22,240 nucleotides of DNA from a virus, in IMG/VR virus record IMGVR_UViG_3300009706_000069, positions 1 through 22,240 of that record; one strand, given 5' to 3'. Below, in pieces: positions 5,620 through 15,400 of this stretch. Both the position numbers and the translations under genes were made by a program. Each line of letters begins with the position of its first letter. Within the stretch, counting starts at the first letter, position 1. The notes beneath the pieces are model-generated. The model did no database searches. It was not told the DNA's origin and was given only the letters and a program-made list of their open reading frames with translations.

Positions 5620-7230
5620 ATGGCTAACTTGCCTATTAGAGACCTTGGCTCCACTGGTGTTGTCACTGATGTCGACCCCTACAACCTCCCCTTTAATGCA
5701 TTCACCAGGGCCAATAACGTACGCTTCCATAGTGGTCGGGTATCCCGTGCCCCCGTGTTCCGCACTGTCAAAGAGAGCATTAGTTTCTCACCCCAGCACC
5801 TCCACGGTATTAACTCCTCTACAGGCTTCGATAGTGTTATTGTCGTCTCCGATGATTACGCTATCCACGAGTATGCCGGTGGTACTCTTAATGATCGCTC
5901 AGGTTCCATCACTGGTTCATCCTCAGTTAAGTCCTACACCAGCTGCTCCCTAGCTGATGTCACCTATATCAACCGGGAAGATCGTGTCCCCGTCTTTAGA
6001 TCCCCCAGTGGTACTAACTTTGCAGACCTAACTAACTGGACGTCTACCCACAGAGCCGGGTCTCTCAGGAGCTTCGGGGATTTCTTGATAGCCTCTAATA
6101 TGACCGAGGGCTCAACGAACTTCCCGAACCGAGTTAAGTGGTCCAATATTGCTACTGCTAATGCTGTCCCAGACAGCTGGGACCCCACAGACACAACCAA
6201 GAGTGCCGGGTATAATGACCTAGTGCAAATGACGACACCCATCATTGACACGGCTACCCTCGGTTCTAACCTCATGATCTACTCGAGTGACCAGGTGTGG
6301 CAGATGGAATTCGTTGGGGGTCAGTTTATCTTTAACTTCCGTAAGGTCTTCAGTGACGCTGGTGTCATAAACCACAACTGCGTGGTTGAGGTCGAGCGTA
6401 AGCACTTTGTCTTCGATACAAACGACATCTACATTAACGATGGTGTCTCGAGAACTTCCATAGTTGACCAACGTGTCAAAGACTACATCTTTGCATCCTT
6501 GAATAACTCCAATACGGACAGGTGCTTCGTTGCACACAACAAGGATCTAGAGGAGGTTTACTTCTGCTACGTCTCCGGGGACGACATGGTCTCCTTCACT
6601 AATACTACCGGGTGCAACAGAGCTGCCGTGTATAACTACAGAAGCAACACCTGGTCCTTCATGGATCTCCCTAATGTATACGATGCCACCTCAGCTAACG
6701 TATCCTCGGTGAGTACCTTCGCTAACGCTACCCAGACATACGCTGTCGTGGGGGGTTCCTATTATTCCCAGGAAGCCGGGTATAACCAGCATCTCTTAAT
6801 GGCTGGAAGGACAGATACTCCCAATGGCATTGCCTCTAATAAACTGTGGGGTGTCGATTTGTTTGACAATGGGTCACTGACGTTCCCTATGGATACAACA
6901 GCGACTAAGCCTACAAAGCTCGAGCGCATAGGTATAGACTTAGACGAATCTCAGCTCCCCTTAACTGGGTACAAGACCATCAGTAAGATATCCCCTCAGA
7001 TCGAGACAGCAAACTCCAACAAGGACTTCTCCTTTACCTTTGGAGCATCCCAGCTCCCGAGTACTCTACCAACGTATAGTGCAGCTCAAGTTCTCAATAT
7101 CTCTACCGGGTATAAGCTGGATACCAGAGAGAGCGGGAGATACCTCTCGTATAAGCTTGAAGTACCCACCGACAAAGATTTCTCCTTCTCAAGTTTTGAT
7201 GTCGAGATCTACGCAATGGGCAAAAGGTAA
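5620..7230 (+). CDS. Tail nozzle-like beta-rich structural protein
   Basis: A 536-residue protein with no signal peptide or membrane segment and a beta-rich pattern throughout. Its N-terminus (IRDLGSTGVVTDVDPYNLP, then NAFTRANNVRFHSGRVSRAP) resembles a family of podovirus tail proteins that I recall opening with a similar GV..D..PY.LP.NA....NVRF..GR..RAP block. The C-terminus (FSFSSFDVEIYAMGKR) resembles the ends of P22 gp10-like nozzle/stabilization proteins. A seven- or six-bladed propeller forming the distal tail tube is the likely structure, but this is judged by pattern only. It starts 11 nt after the collar gene; the AAGGA ribosome binding site overlaps that stop codon. Tail function is probable, exact homology unconfirmed. 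Confidence 0.68.
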   Translation: MANLPIRDLGSTGVVTDVDPYNLPFNAFTRANNVRFHSGRVSRAPVFRTVKESISFSPQHLHGINSSTGFDSVIVVSDDYAIHEYAGGTLNDRSGSITGSSSVKSYTSCSLADVTYINREDRVPVFRSPSGTNFADLTNWTSTHRAGSLRSFGDFLIASNMTEGSTNFPNRVKWSNIATANAVPDSWDPTDTTKSAGYNDLVQMTTPIIDTATLGSNLMIYSSDQVWQMEFVGGQFIFNFRKVFSDAGVINHNCVVEVERKHFVFDTNDIYINDGVSRTSIVDQRVKDYIFASLNNSNTDRCFVAHNKDLEEVYFCYVSGDDMVSFTNTTGCNRAAVYNYRSNTWSFMDLPNVYDATSANVSSVSTFANATQTYAVVGGSYYSQEAGYNQHLLMAGRTDTPNGIASNKLWGVDLFDNGSLTFPMDTTATKPTKLERIGIDLDESQLPLTGYKTISKISPQIETANSNKDFSFTFGASQLPSTLPTYSAAQVLNISTGYKLDTRESGRYLSYKLEVPTDKDFSFSSFDVEIYAMGKR

Positions 7231-7237
7231 CCACGCA

Positions 7238-7516
7238 ATGGCAATTAACGAAAGTAGCGACCTACTCATAAAGCAGTACATCCGTCGTTACATCCCAGAA
7301 TTAGAAGAGAGCATACAAACATTCATCCAGGGCGAACTTCAGGGCATTGAAGCCTCAATACGCAGTTTAACCGATGGATCAGTCCAAACAACAGACCAGG
7401 CACCAGCCAAACCAAAACGAGGCATGGTGCGCTTTTCCACACTTCCGTGGAACCCCTTAAGCAATAATGCTGAAGGACTGGTCGTCTACAACGGCTCAGC
7501 TTGGGTCGCAGTTTAA
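7238..7516 (+). CDS. Small virion-associated protein, unknown
   Basis: A 92-residue protein. ATG 7238 lies 7 nt after the nozzle-like gene stop and has AAAAGG about 10 nt upstream; the frame is open further upstream, but that part overlaps the nozzle-like gene. The N-terminal half is helical (SSDLLIKQYIRRYIPELEES, then IQTFIQGELQGIEASIRSL). After a Pro/Lys linker (APAKPKRG) comes a short beta segment, MVRFSTLPWNPL, ending EGLVVYNGSAWVAV, a type of ending often seen in fibre or attachment proteins. Its place among tail genes suggests a small tail or connector part. I do not recognise a named family. Confidence 0.72.
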   Translation: MAINESSDLLIKQYIRRYIPELEESIQTFIQGELQGIEASIRSLTDGSVQTTDQAPAKPKRGMVRFSTLPWNPLSNNAEGLVVYNGSAWVAV

Positions 7517-7540
7517 TACTTTAAGAAAAGGAATACTCAT

Positions 7541-8500
7541 ATGTGGGGTCAAATTGCAGGTGCAGTTATAGGTGGGGTCATGGCAAACAAGGGTGCCAAA
7601 GACGACCGCCGTTATAAAGACGAGCAGAATAAACTAAACCGCGAACCCTGGGAGATGTCAAAACCGTACATCAAAGATATGTATGCGGATGGCAAGACAG
7701 AGCTTGAAAAGATTAAAGCTGGTGGTGCTTACAGTGGAGACACCTACGCAGGGCCTAACCCCTACGCAACCAATGCCTATAACAACATGGGTGGCAGGGT
7801 CCCCGGCATGATGGACAACTCTTTCGGTATGATGGACAGCACCAAAGGCTACGCTGGTAACTACCAGGACATGTACAACAAAGCCTCCAGTGGAACTACC
7901 CTGGCCGACGCTCAGAAGTACGCCACAGCGAACTCAGGTGGGATGGTCGACGCTGCTATGCGTGACCCAAGACGCCAGCTAGAGGAACAAACCCTCACTG
8001 GTATTGATCAGGGTGCATCCGGGACAGGCAACACCAACAACACTCGAGCTATGATGGCCGGAGCAATTGCCAACCGGGGCTTCAATGATCGCCAGGCTGA
8101 CATGACAGCGGGAATTAATAACCAGCTTATGAACCAGTACACAAACCAAGCTAACCAGGACACCCAGAATGCGTTCACCGCAAATAGCGGCATGGGAAAT
8201 GCCTATGGGAGGTCATTTGGTCAGATTGGTGACTCTATGGCCTACGGCGTGGGAGCTGGAGAAGGTCTATCAGGATATGACCAAGCTAAGATGAACGACC
8301 AGAAACGTCGCTATGACGAAGATATGTTTTGGAACCAGAACGCTAACAAGGACTTCTCCTCAGGCATCCTATCTAACGCACAATATTCACCAGCAAAAGC
8401 AGAAGCCAATATGACGAATACTGGAGCTGCTACTTTAGGTGGGATGATGTCAGGCTGGGGAACAGGTGGAAAAGTCCAAGATTGGTGGAGGAGTAGGTAA
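7541..8500 (+). CDS. Probable internal/ejection protein, Gly/Ala/Asn-rich
   Basis: A 319-residue protein. The N-terminus MWGQIAGAVIGGVMANKGAK is a glycine-zipper-like hydrophobic segment of the kind seen in phage DNA-ejection proteins that insert into or cross membranes. The remainder is low in hydrophobic core and rich in Gly, Ala, Asn, Gln, Met and Tyr (for example NPYATNAYNNMGGRVPGMMD), with a helical middle (DPRRQLEEQTLTGIDQGASG). It is followed by another probable ejection protein and the giant 2020-residue protein, matching the cluster of three ejection genes found in P22- and T7-like phages (inference). AAAGGA lies 8 nt before the ATG. The role is inferred from composition and place only. 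Confidence 0.7.
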   Translation: MWGQIAGAVIGGVMANKGAKDDRRYKDEQNKLNREPWEMSKPYIKDMYADGKTELEKIKAGGAYSGDTYAGPNPYATNAYNNMGGRVPGMMDNSFGMMDSTKGYAGNYQDMYNKASSGTTLADAQKYATANSGGMVDAAMRDPRRQLEEQTLTGIDQGASGTGNTNNTRAMMAGAIANRGFNDRQADMTAGINNQLMNQYTNQANQDTQNAFTANSGMGNAYGRSFGQIGDSMAYGVGAGEGLSGYDQAKMNDQKRRYDEDMFWNQNANKDFSSGILSNAQYSPAKAEANMTNTGAATLGGMMSGWGTGGKVQDWWRSR

Positions 8501-8501
8501 A

Positions 8502-9461
8502 ATGGCTGGAGCTTTAAACCCAATAGGATGGTGGCAAGACTGGAAGAATGGCGGAGCTTTAGCAGGGACAGTGGACAAACAACCACCCCCTGTTTTAAAT
8601 GTCCAAGACAATAGTTCCCTTGAGACGAAGCCAGTACTTACTATACCAGATGCAAACAGCTTTTCCCCACAAGTTGGAACTATCAACACCTCAAACGCTC
8701 GAGGCTCAGCCCTCACTCGACCAGATGACCAAATTGGTTTCAATGAGATGATGATACGAACGGGTGGAGCAATGATGGGCGGAGCTCAACAAGGTGGTTT
8801 GTCGGCTTATAGTGCAGCTACAGATGCGTATGGTAATATTCAAGATGCTAACCGGGCCAACGCCCTCGATAGATACAACACGGAGATGAAAGCCCAAACA
8901 GCTTTAGATAAAATGAACGCTAAGAGCGCAAGGACGCAGCCAGCTGACCCTAATGCTGGTGTAGCCGTTAATGACGAGATTGAAAGAGCACTAGAGATAG
9001 TCATTGATGACCAAAAAGACACCTGGATGCCCTTCGAAAATCTCAATAATGCAACTGGTATAGTTGGGGCAATGACCAAGGGAATTCCCACAACCAATGC
9101 GTATCGCTTAGACAGTTTTCTAAATATGATAAAAGCCAATATTGGTTTTGATAAATTAGCAGATATGAGAGCAAAATCACCAACTGGTGGTGCTCTTGGA
9201 CAAGTTTCTAACCTTGAAATTGGCTTACTACAGGCCGTCTGGGCTGACTTACGGCAGGGTAATAGGCCAGAGGATCTCGAGTACAATCTTAGGAAGCTTC
9301 AGTATCATTACAATACTGTCATACATGGGGACCCAAAGACTGGTGCACTTAATCACAATTATAAGATGCCAACTCGTGGTGGTACTAGTAGTGAAAGTGG
9401 TTTGTCTGCTAAAGATGAAGCGGCGAGGATCAGGCTAAATACTTTACTAGACAATAATTAA
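8502..9461 (+). CDS. Probable virion/ejection protein with conserved TGGALG block
   Basis: A 319-residue protein. ATG 8502 is chosen over the GTG at 8466 because GGAGGAG (8487-8493) sits 8 nt upstream of it and because the GTG would overlap the previous gene. The first residues, MAGALNPIGWWQDWKNGGAL, are amphipathic. The middle has an Ala/Gly segment and a helix. The C-terminal third contains FDKLADMRAKSPTGGALGQV followed by SNLEIGLLQAVWADL and a helix ending LRKLQYHYNTVI. I recall this SPTGGALG..S..E...L block from many virion proteins of podo- and siphoviruses, where its function is not settled. It sits between two other probable ejection genes. The gene is real; the function is inferred. 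Confidence 0.72.
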   Translation: MAGALNPIGWWQDWKNGGALAGTVDKQPPPVLNVQDNSSLETKPVLTIPDANSFSPQVGTINTSNARGSALTRPDDQIGFNEMMIRTGGAMMGGAQQGGLSAYSAATDAYGNIQDANRANALDRYNTEMKAQTALDKMNAKSARTQPADPNAGVAVNDEIERALEIVIDDQKDTWMPFENLNNATGIVGAMTKGIPTTNAYRLDSFLNMIKANIGFDKLADMRAKSPTGGALGQVSNLEIGLLQAVWADLRQGNRPEDLEYNLRKLQYHYNTVIHGDPKTGALNHNYKMPTRGGTSSESGLSAKDEAARIRLNTLLDNN

Positions 9462-9492
9462 ATAATTCAATTTCACGGAGGCAACTCAATCG

Positions 9493-12400
9493 ATGCCAAA
9501 AACTTCAAAAGAAATAGGTAATTGGATTCTAAATAACGAGGCCCTTCAAGGTACTTCAGATTTTAACTTTGCAGTTAGCCAATTCAAACAGGCCAGAGAA
9601 CGCGAGACCAACCCATACCAAAACAAAGAGAACGTATACGCCGGCTCAGGTTCACAGCCAGCTATTGTCTCTGGTGTTGGGAATGCATTTAATGCCCTCA
9701 AACGCGGTTTGCATGGGCTTGGTAGTACAGTTGATCTAATAAAGTCTGGGTCTAAAATGAGCGATTACAATCGTTCTCAAGGATCAAAACAAGACATCTT
9801 AAAAGGTATGTTTGATAAGCAATTTGGTTCTACATATGGAATGCAGTGGGACCCAAGTTGGCAAACACCACAAGATGTTTTCAATGGCATCCAAGGACGT
9901 GCAGATGATATTGGTGTTACCAGTGTCGTCAATAGTCAGCTAATTAATTTTACAGAACGCTACAATAATATGACTGCGGAGTGGGAGAAGAACCAAGACG
10001 ATAGTGGAGCTGGTAAACTTAAAGATGCTATTACAAGTTTTCAAGACTATAAAGGACACTCGGATAAAAAAGCTGCAATAGACTCAAGTATAAGTGGTCA
10101 AGATTGGCAAAAAGTACACGCAGATAATATTAAAGAAGATGATAACAAAGAGACTGGCCTCAAAGGTTTCTGGAATGGAACCAAAACATTCTGGAGATCA
10201 ATTGGAGAAGACCCAACCGGTGCAGCAGCTTTTATAGCTGAGACTGCTATTGAAAGTGGGCCAGTAATGGCAGCCTCACTATTCACTACACTTCTCACAA
10301 GAAACCCAGTCTATGGTTCACTAGTTATGGCAACTGGAGCTGTTAGCCAAGAAGCTGGCCCAACCGCTATGGCGTATCTTCAAGAGCAAGGTGTTCCAAT
10401 GGAGACCAGAGAAGACGCTCTAGCTGTCCTTAGAAATCACGACCTATTGGCTGAAGCCAACCGCAAAGGTTTTGGCAAGGGCTTGGTTGTCGCTGCCTTC
10501 GAACTCTTAGGCCAGGCATCTGTCGCACGAATGTATTTTAAAGCAAATAAAGGTGCAGCTGTTGATCCAAGCTTACTTAGTAAGATTGTGACTAAAACAA
10601 AGACAGGAACCAAAAGCTCACTTATACAAGCAGGCACTGGTGGTGGCGGAGAGATATTTAGTCAACTTGCAATAGGTGAAGAGGTAGACGCTTCCGATGC
10701 CTGGATAGAGTTCTTAGCCGAGTTTGGAACTGCCCCTGGCGAGGCGGTTATTGCTGGAGCATCACTTACTAAAAACGCAATTAGATCACCATACACTGCT
10801 GACCCAACAGATGGCAGCTTAACCGGTGAACTTAAGGGGCACGAAGACTTAACCACTAATGAAACCAAAGCCTATTCCAGTTTAGCCTTAGAGCTTAATA
10901 AAATAGCAAAAGAGGGGGGCCTCGACAAAGTACCTTTTGATCTAATGGATATCGACCCACAATCAAAAAAAGGTGCGAAGACTGTAATTGATGACACGCA
11001 CAATAAGCTAGTTGGATTTATGAATCGCTATTATGGTGAGCTAACCGCAAAAGGTGGACCACTTAATAAAAAAGGAAAAACTGAAGCAGAACGTGACCTT
11101 ATTACGTTAGCACTAATTGCTAAGGCAGAAGGCCGTAACAAAGCAAAAGGGCAAGTTGCTAGTGAAAGTTATGACGCTCTAGAAGCCCTTGTTGGTAAAA
11201 CCAAAGAAGGCCAAAACTTAATCCGTACACTAATGCAACTAGACGCACTAACACAGCTAGACGGCAAAGGCCTTCAAGGTGGGCTGTCAGAGTTTACAGA
11301 TAAGTTCTCGATACTTGGAAGAGTGGGCGGTAAAGACTCCGGTTTCCCAGGAGCTACCGCAAGGCTAAAGCCTATTATAACCGGACTGGCTGCCGCGCAA
11401 ACTGCAGGTGTAAGTTTAATACCCCAGGCAATACTACCACCACTGGGTCGATATATTGACAAGAAACGCGGCACTTATTCTGTCTTAGACAAATACATAA
11501 AAGATAACATAAAAGGTGACCCCTTAGATGCGGCAACTGGCCCATCGGTAATTGCAGCCAGGGAACTTGAGCAGCAAACCAAGCAACGAACCAAACGCCT
11601 GGGTGACCTCAACAAAAGATTAGAAACATCTAGAGTTGATTTAGCTAAACGAGAAACAGCTAAATCTAGCTTTGAAAAAGCAGACCTAGCGTCACCAGGC
11701 AGCCCACAAGACGTTCTAGAGCAAGCTTTAGGAGTTAGGGAATCAGACCTTGGTCGTCAAGACTTTGAACCACTCATAGATATTACTCCGGTAGTTCTTG
11801 TAGATCTACTTGAGATTGTTAAAGCAGAGAATGAAACAAGCTTAAACAGCGATCTTCAGAAACAAGAGTTTTTAAAAGCAGTTGAAGAGTACCAAAAGTC
11901 AATCAGAGAAGGCGGTACTATTCAGAATGACATGCTTTCCCCGGTTATCCGAAAAGTTGTCAGTATGGCTGAGAAACAGGGCGTAATCAGAAGACGCACC
12001 ACAGCAAACTCACCTGGGCTAAATAACACACAGCTGGAAACCCCAGCAATCTCTCGAGGCATCGCAGACAACCAGAGAGTGCTCGCAGATTTAACTAAGA
12101 AAGCCAAAGAGAACTCATCAGTAGAGCCTTACAGAGCTCCTTTAGAGGAAGCACTAAACACCCTAGGATTAAACCTAGGAACTGACCCCGTAACAGCGGC
12201 TGTGGATGTCGTTACTAAAGCGGTAGCTGATGGTGTCCCAAATAAAGCTATCAATACCTACTTACGCCCATATGTTGATCGTATCATCAGACAGGCACTT
12301 CAGTCTAAAGCTAAACCACCAAGTTTACAGACTACAGGATTTGGTGCCGGTACAGATACCTCTGGGAGCTCAGTTCTAAATAAGGCACCCTTGAACATAG

Positions 12401-15400
12401 ACCCTAGCGTAAACTTTCCAAAACTACCAAACTTAGGTAATCTCAATAATTCCTTAAACACAGACACCGCACCTCGCATCAATGACGACGCAGGGGTAAT
12501 GCCGGGCTCCCAACCATCAGGTATACAGACTACAGGATTTGGTCGTAACACAGATGTTATAACACGCCAAACAGATATGGGTCGTATCAATCAGATCTCA
12601 GTAATGAGTGAGCAAGAACTCAGAGCCCTCACTGAGCAAGAGCTCCTGGCTATGACACCACCCGAATACAACGCCTATCTTAAGCGTCAGTTTGACTTAG
12701 CAAGAGGCGTCGATCCTAGCGTAAACTTCACCCAAGCCCCGGGCCTCACCCAGCTTGATAACACAGACACACCTCCAGTTATTAATCAGGATGGAACACG
12801 GTCAATGTCGGGCGACCAACCATCAGGTATACAGACTACAGGATTTGGTGTTGGCACAAATACCTCGGGAAGCTCAGTTCTAAATAGAGCACCGTTGAAC
12901 ATAGACCCTGACGTAAACTTCACCCAAGCCCCAGATCTCACTCAGCAAGTTTCTAACCTTGATAACACAGACACCCCACCAGTCATTGAAGATGACGACG
13001 GTACGCTTACCAGGAAATCTAAAGTCCCACCAATGTCCCTCGACGGCCCAGCATTAAATCAAATGCCAACGGCACTAGATATTCTTCCAGATGAGAATGA
13101 AGTCTCTGCAATGCGAGATCCAAATTGGAAACCGGAAGTAAAAAGATCCAAAGAGGCAGCAGCTCAATTTCTTCAAGATCGCTGGGAAAAAGCTACAGGT
13201 CGAACTACTCCATATGAGTACACAGAAGAGAATGTACCTGTAATTGCTGATATCATGGTTGCAGAAGCTATGAGAAACTTGGAATCTGATGGCAATGCTA
13301 TTAGATGGTATGATGAAAAGATTAAATCAGCTAAAGCAATTGTAGAGTTGGTCGAGCCTAGAGTTACCCAATCAGCAGAATCTGAGGCAATGTTTGATTT
13401 TGCACTAGCTGTAACTTCAAATGGACAAGCCGTAGAAAACAACTTCTCAATGGCACTCGAAGTCTTCCGAACTGGTATGGATACTGGGCGTATGCCTGAG
13501 GATTTCACTAAAGGTGGCAATAGGGCCGCTGCTATGCGAGCAGCCTTCAAGTTCTACAATGCATATCAAGACAGCGTTCCAGATATACCTATTCAAGAAT
13601 TTCTGGACTGGGATTATACAGTCAAAGAACTTAAAGTCTGGGTTGCAGAATTTAATAAAAATAATGGAACCAAAGTTAAAGTCCCGGCCTCTGAAACTGT
13701 AGATACTTTTGTAAAAGGATCATACATCTTAGGGCCAAAAATAGGCCAAGGATTCTATCAAAACATCCGAGGAAACTACGATCCTTTAACGATGGATCTG
13801 TGGTGGATGCGTTCTTGGAATAGAATGGTTGGTCGCCCTTTTATGCCTAAGAAGACAAAAAAAGCTATGGCGATAAAAAGAGATTCAATTGTCACTGAGA
13901 TCAAGAAGGGTGGAAAAGTTGAGAACCAGCTTGTTAATGAGACACTAAAAACAACAGGTGAGACTAAAAAAGGTCTTTATAAAGATCCAGAGAGAATGGA
14001 CGTTTTCATCAAAGTTTTAGATAAACGCTGGAACAAATACTACAAAGATTACCAAGACGCTAATAACAAAAAGAACCCACCGAAGCCTCAATTGTTTAAA
14101 TCTACTGGAACTTATGTACTAAATAGTTCCCCTCAGATGCAGGGAGAACCAACAGGCCCAGATCGACCATATATGAGAAAAGTTGTCAAAAAAGCACTTG
14201 ATGATCTTATGCAACGTCAAATCCATATAAAGACAGCAGATTTTCAAGCTTTGATGTGGTATCCAGAGAAGTTATTGTATAAGAAGATGGGTGTATCACC
14301 TGGTAACGGGTCAGATACAGACTATCAGGACGCTGCAACACTATTAGCAAAGAATGAAGGGATAACAGATGGACAAATTGAAGAAGCACTCCGCAACGCA
14401 AACGGAGACGGAGCCGTCAATAATCGACCAAGTGCCCCCGGAGAAGATGGGGGAGTTTATCCGGGGCCTAGTGGAACTGGGACGAGCTCGCAAGGCGGCC
14501 CAGGAAACCTTACAAGGCAATCCAGGGGACCAGCCCTTACCAGCCCGGAAAGAAATCAACCGAGGACCAATCCTCCGAGCGTACGACGCCTAAAGCCATA
14601 CGTCGAGCCAGCTAAAAAGGCTTTCGAGATTGGAAAGAAGGGTGGTAAATACGAAGACGGTATTGGCACTTTAGGTGAAGCTCTAGAGCTTGCGACGGCA
14701 CTTAACCTCACAGTCACATTCCTAAATGAGATGCCAAAAGGAGAGTTTGGCTCATACACTGGCTCTCCAGATTCACGCGATGCGGATGGTGTTACCAGGT
14801 CAACCACTAGGGCAAAAGTCAGGGTCTTAAAACAGGGATCTGACCACCCAAAATTTGGGGGCACTATAAATAGCATCCAGGAGTTTACAAGTCTAATGCA
14901 CGAGATTGCACATGGTCTCGCAATCGAACGCACAGATAGAGTACCCATCGCACAATACCGAAAAGCAGAGAACCCATTAGTTCTTGCTAAACAGGCACTG
15001 GAGAGCGTTAAAGTTGGTTCTTTTGAGGATTTCATTTTAGACGAAGTCGAATCTGCTGAAACTCAAACAGAAGTACTCCAAGAGATTATAAACCTTCAAG
15101 AAAACATTGACGTCCAAATAGCTAAGCGTCCAGAGCTTGGTACTAAGGGTGTCCGTGATATGCGCGAAATATCAGAGTACATAAAAACTGACCCAGAGCT
15201 TCGGGCTAAGTATTCCGACGATAGAATACAGGATTCTAACAACAAGTTTAGAAGAACGTACTTGCGTACAGTACCTGAGATGGCGGTAGACCCACTGTGG
15301 GTTTACTTAGTTAATCCAAAGCTTCTCAAGAAGGCTGCACCACATACTGCCCGGGCGATCCGAAAGACCTTTAATAACTTCGGTGGACCCAAGCAGCCTG

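Noticed and set aside
7040-7237. Upstream extension of the 92-residue gene into the nozzle-like gene
   Set aside because: It would overlap a well-supported gene by nearly 200 nt, while ATG 7238 has a ribosome binding site and correct spacing.
8466-8501. GTG 8466 as start of the ejection-type gene
   Set aside because: GGAGGAG sits at the right distance from ATG 8502, and the GTG overlaps the previous gene without its own binding site.
14369-14593. Small + strand frame inside the giant gene's linker
   Set aside because: It overlaps the giant gene fully, in a low-complexity Gly/Pro linker, with no ribosome binding site and no recognisable domain.
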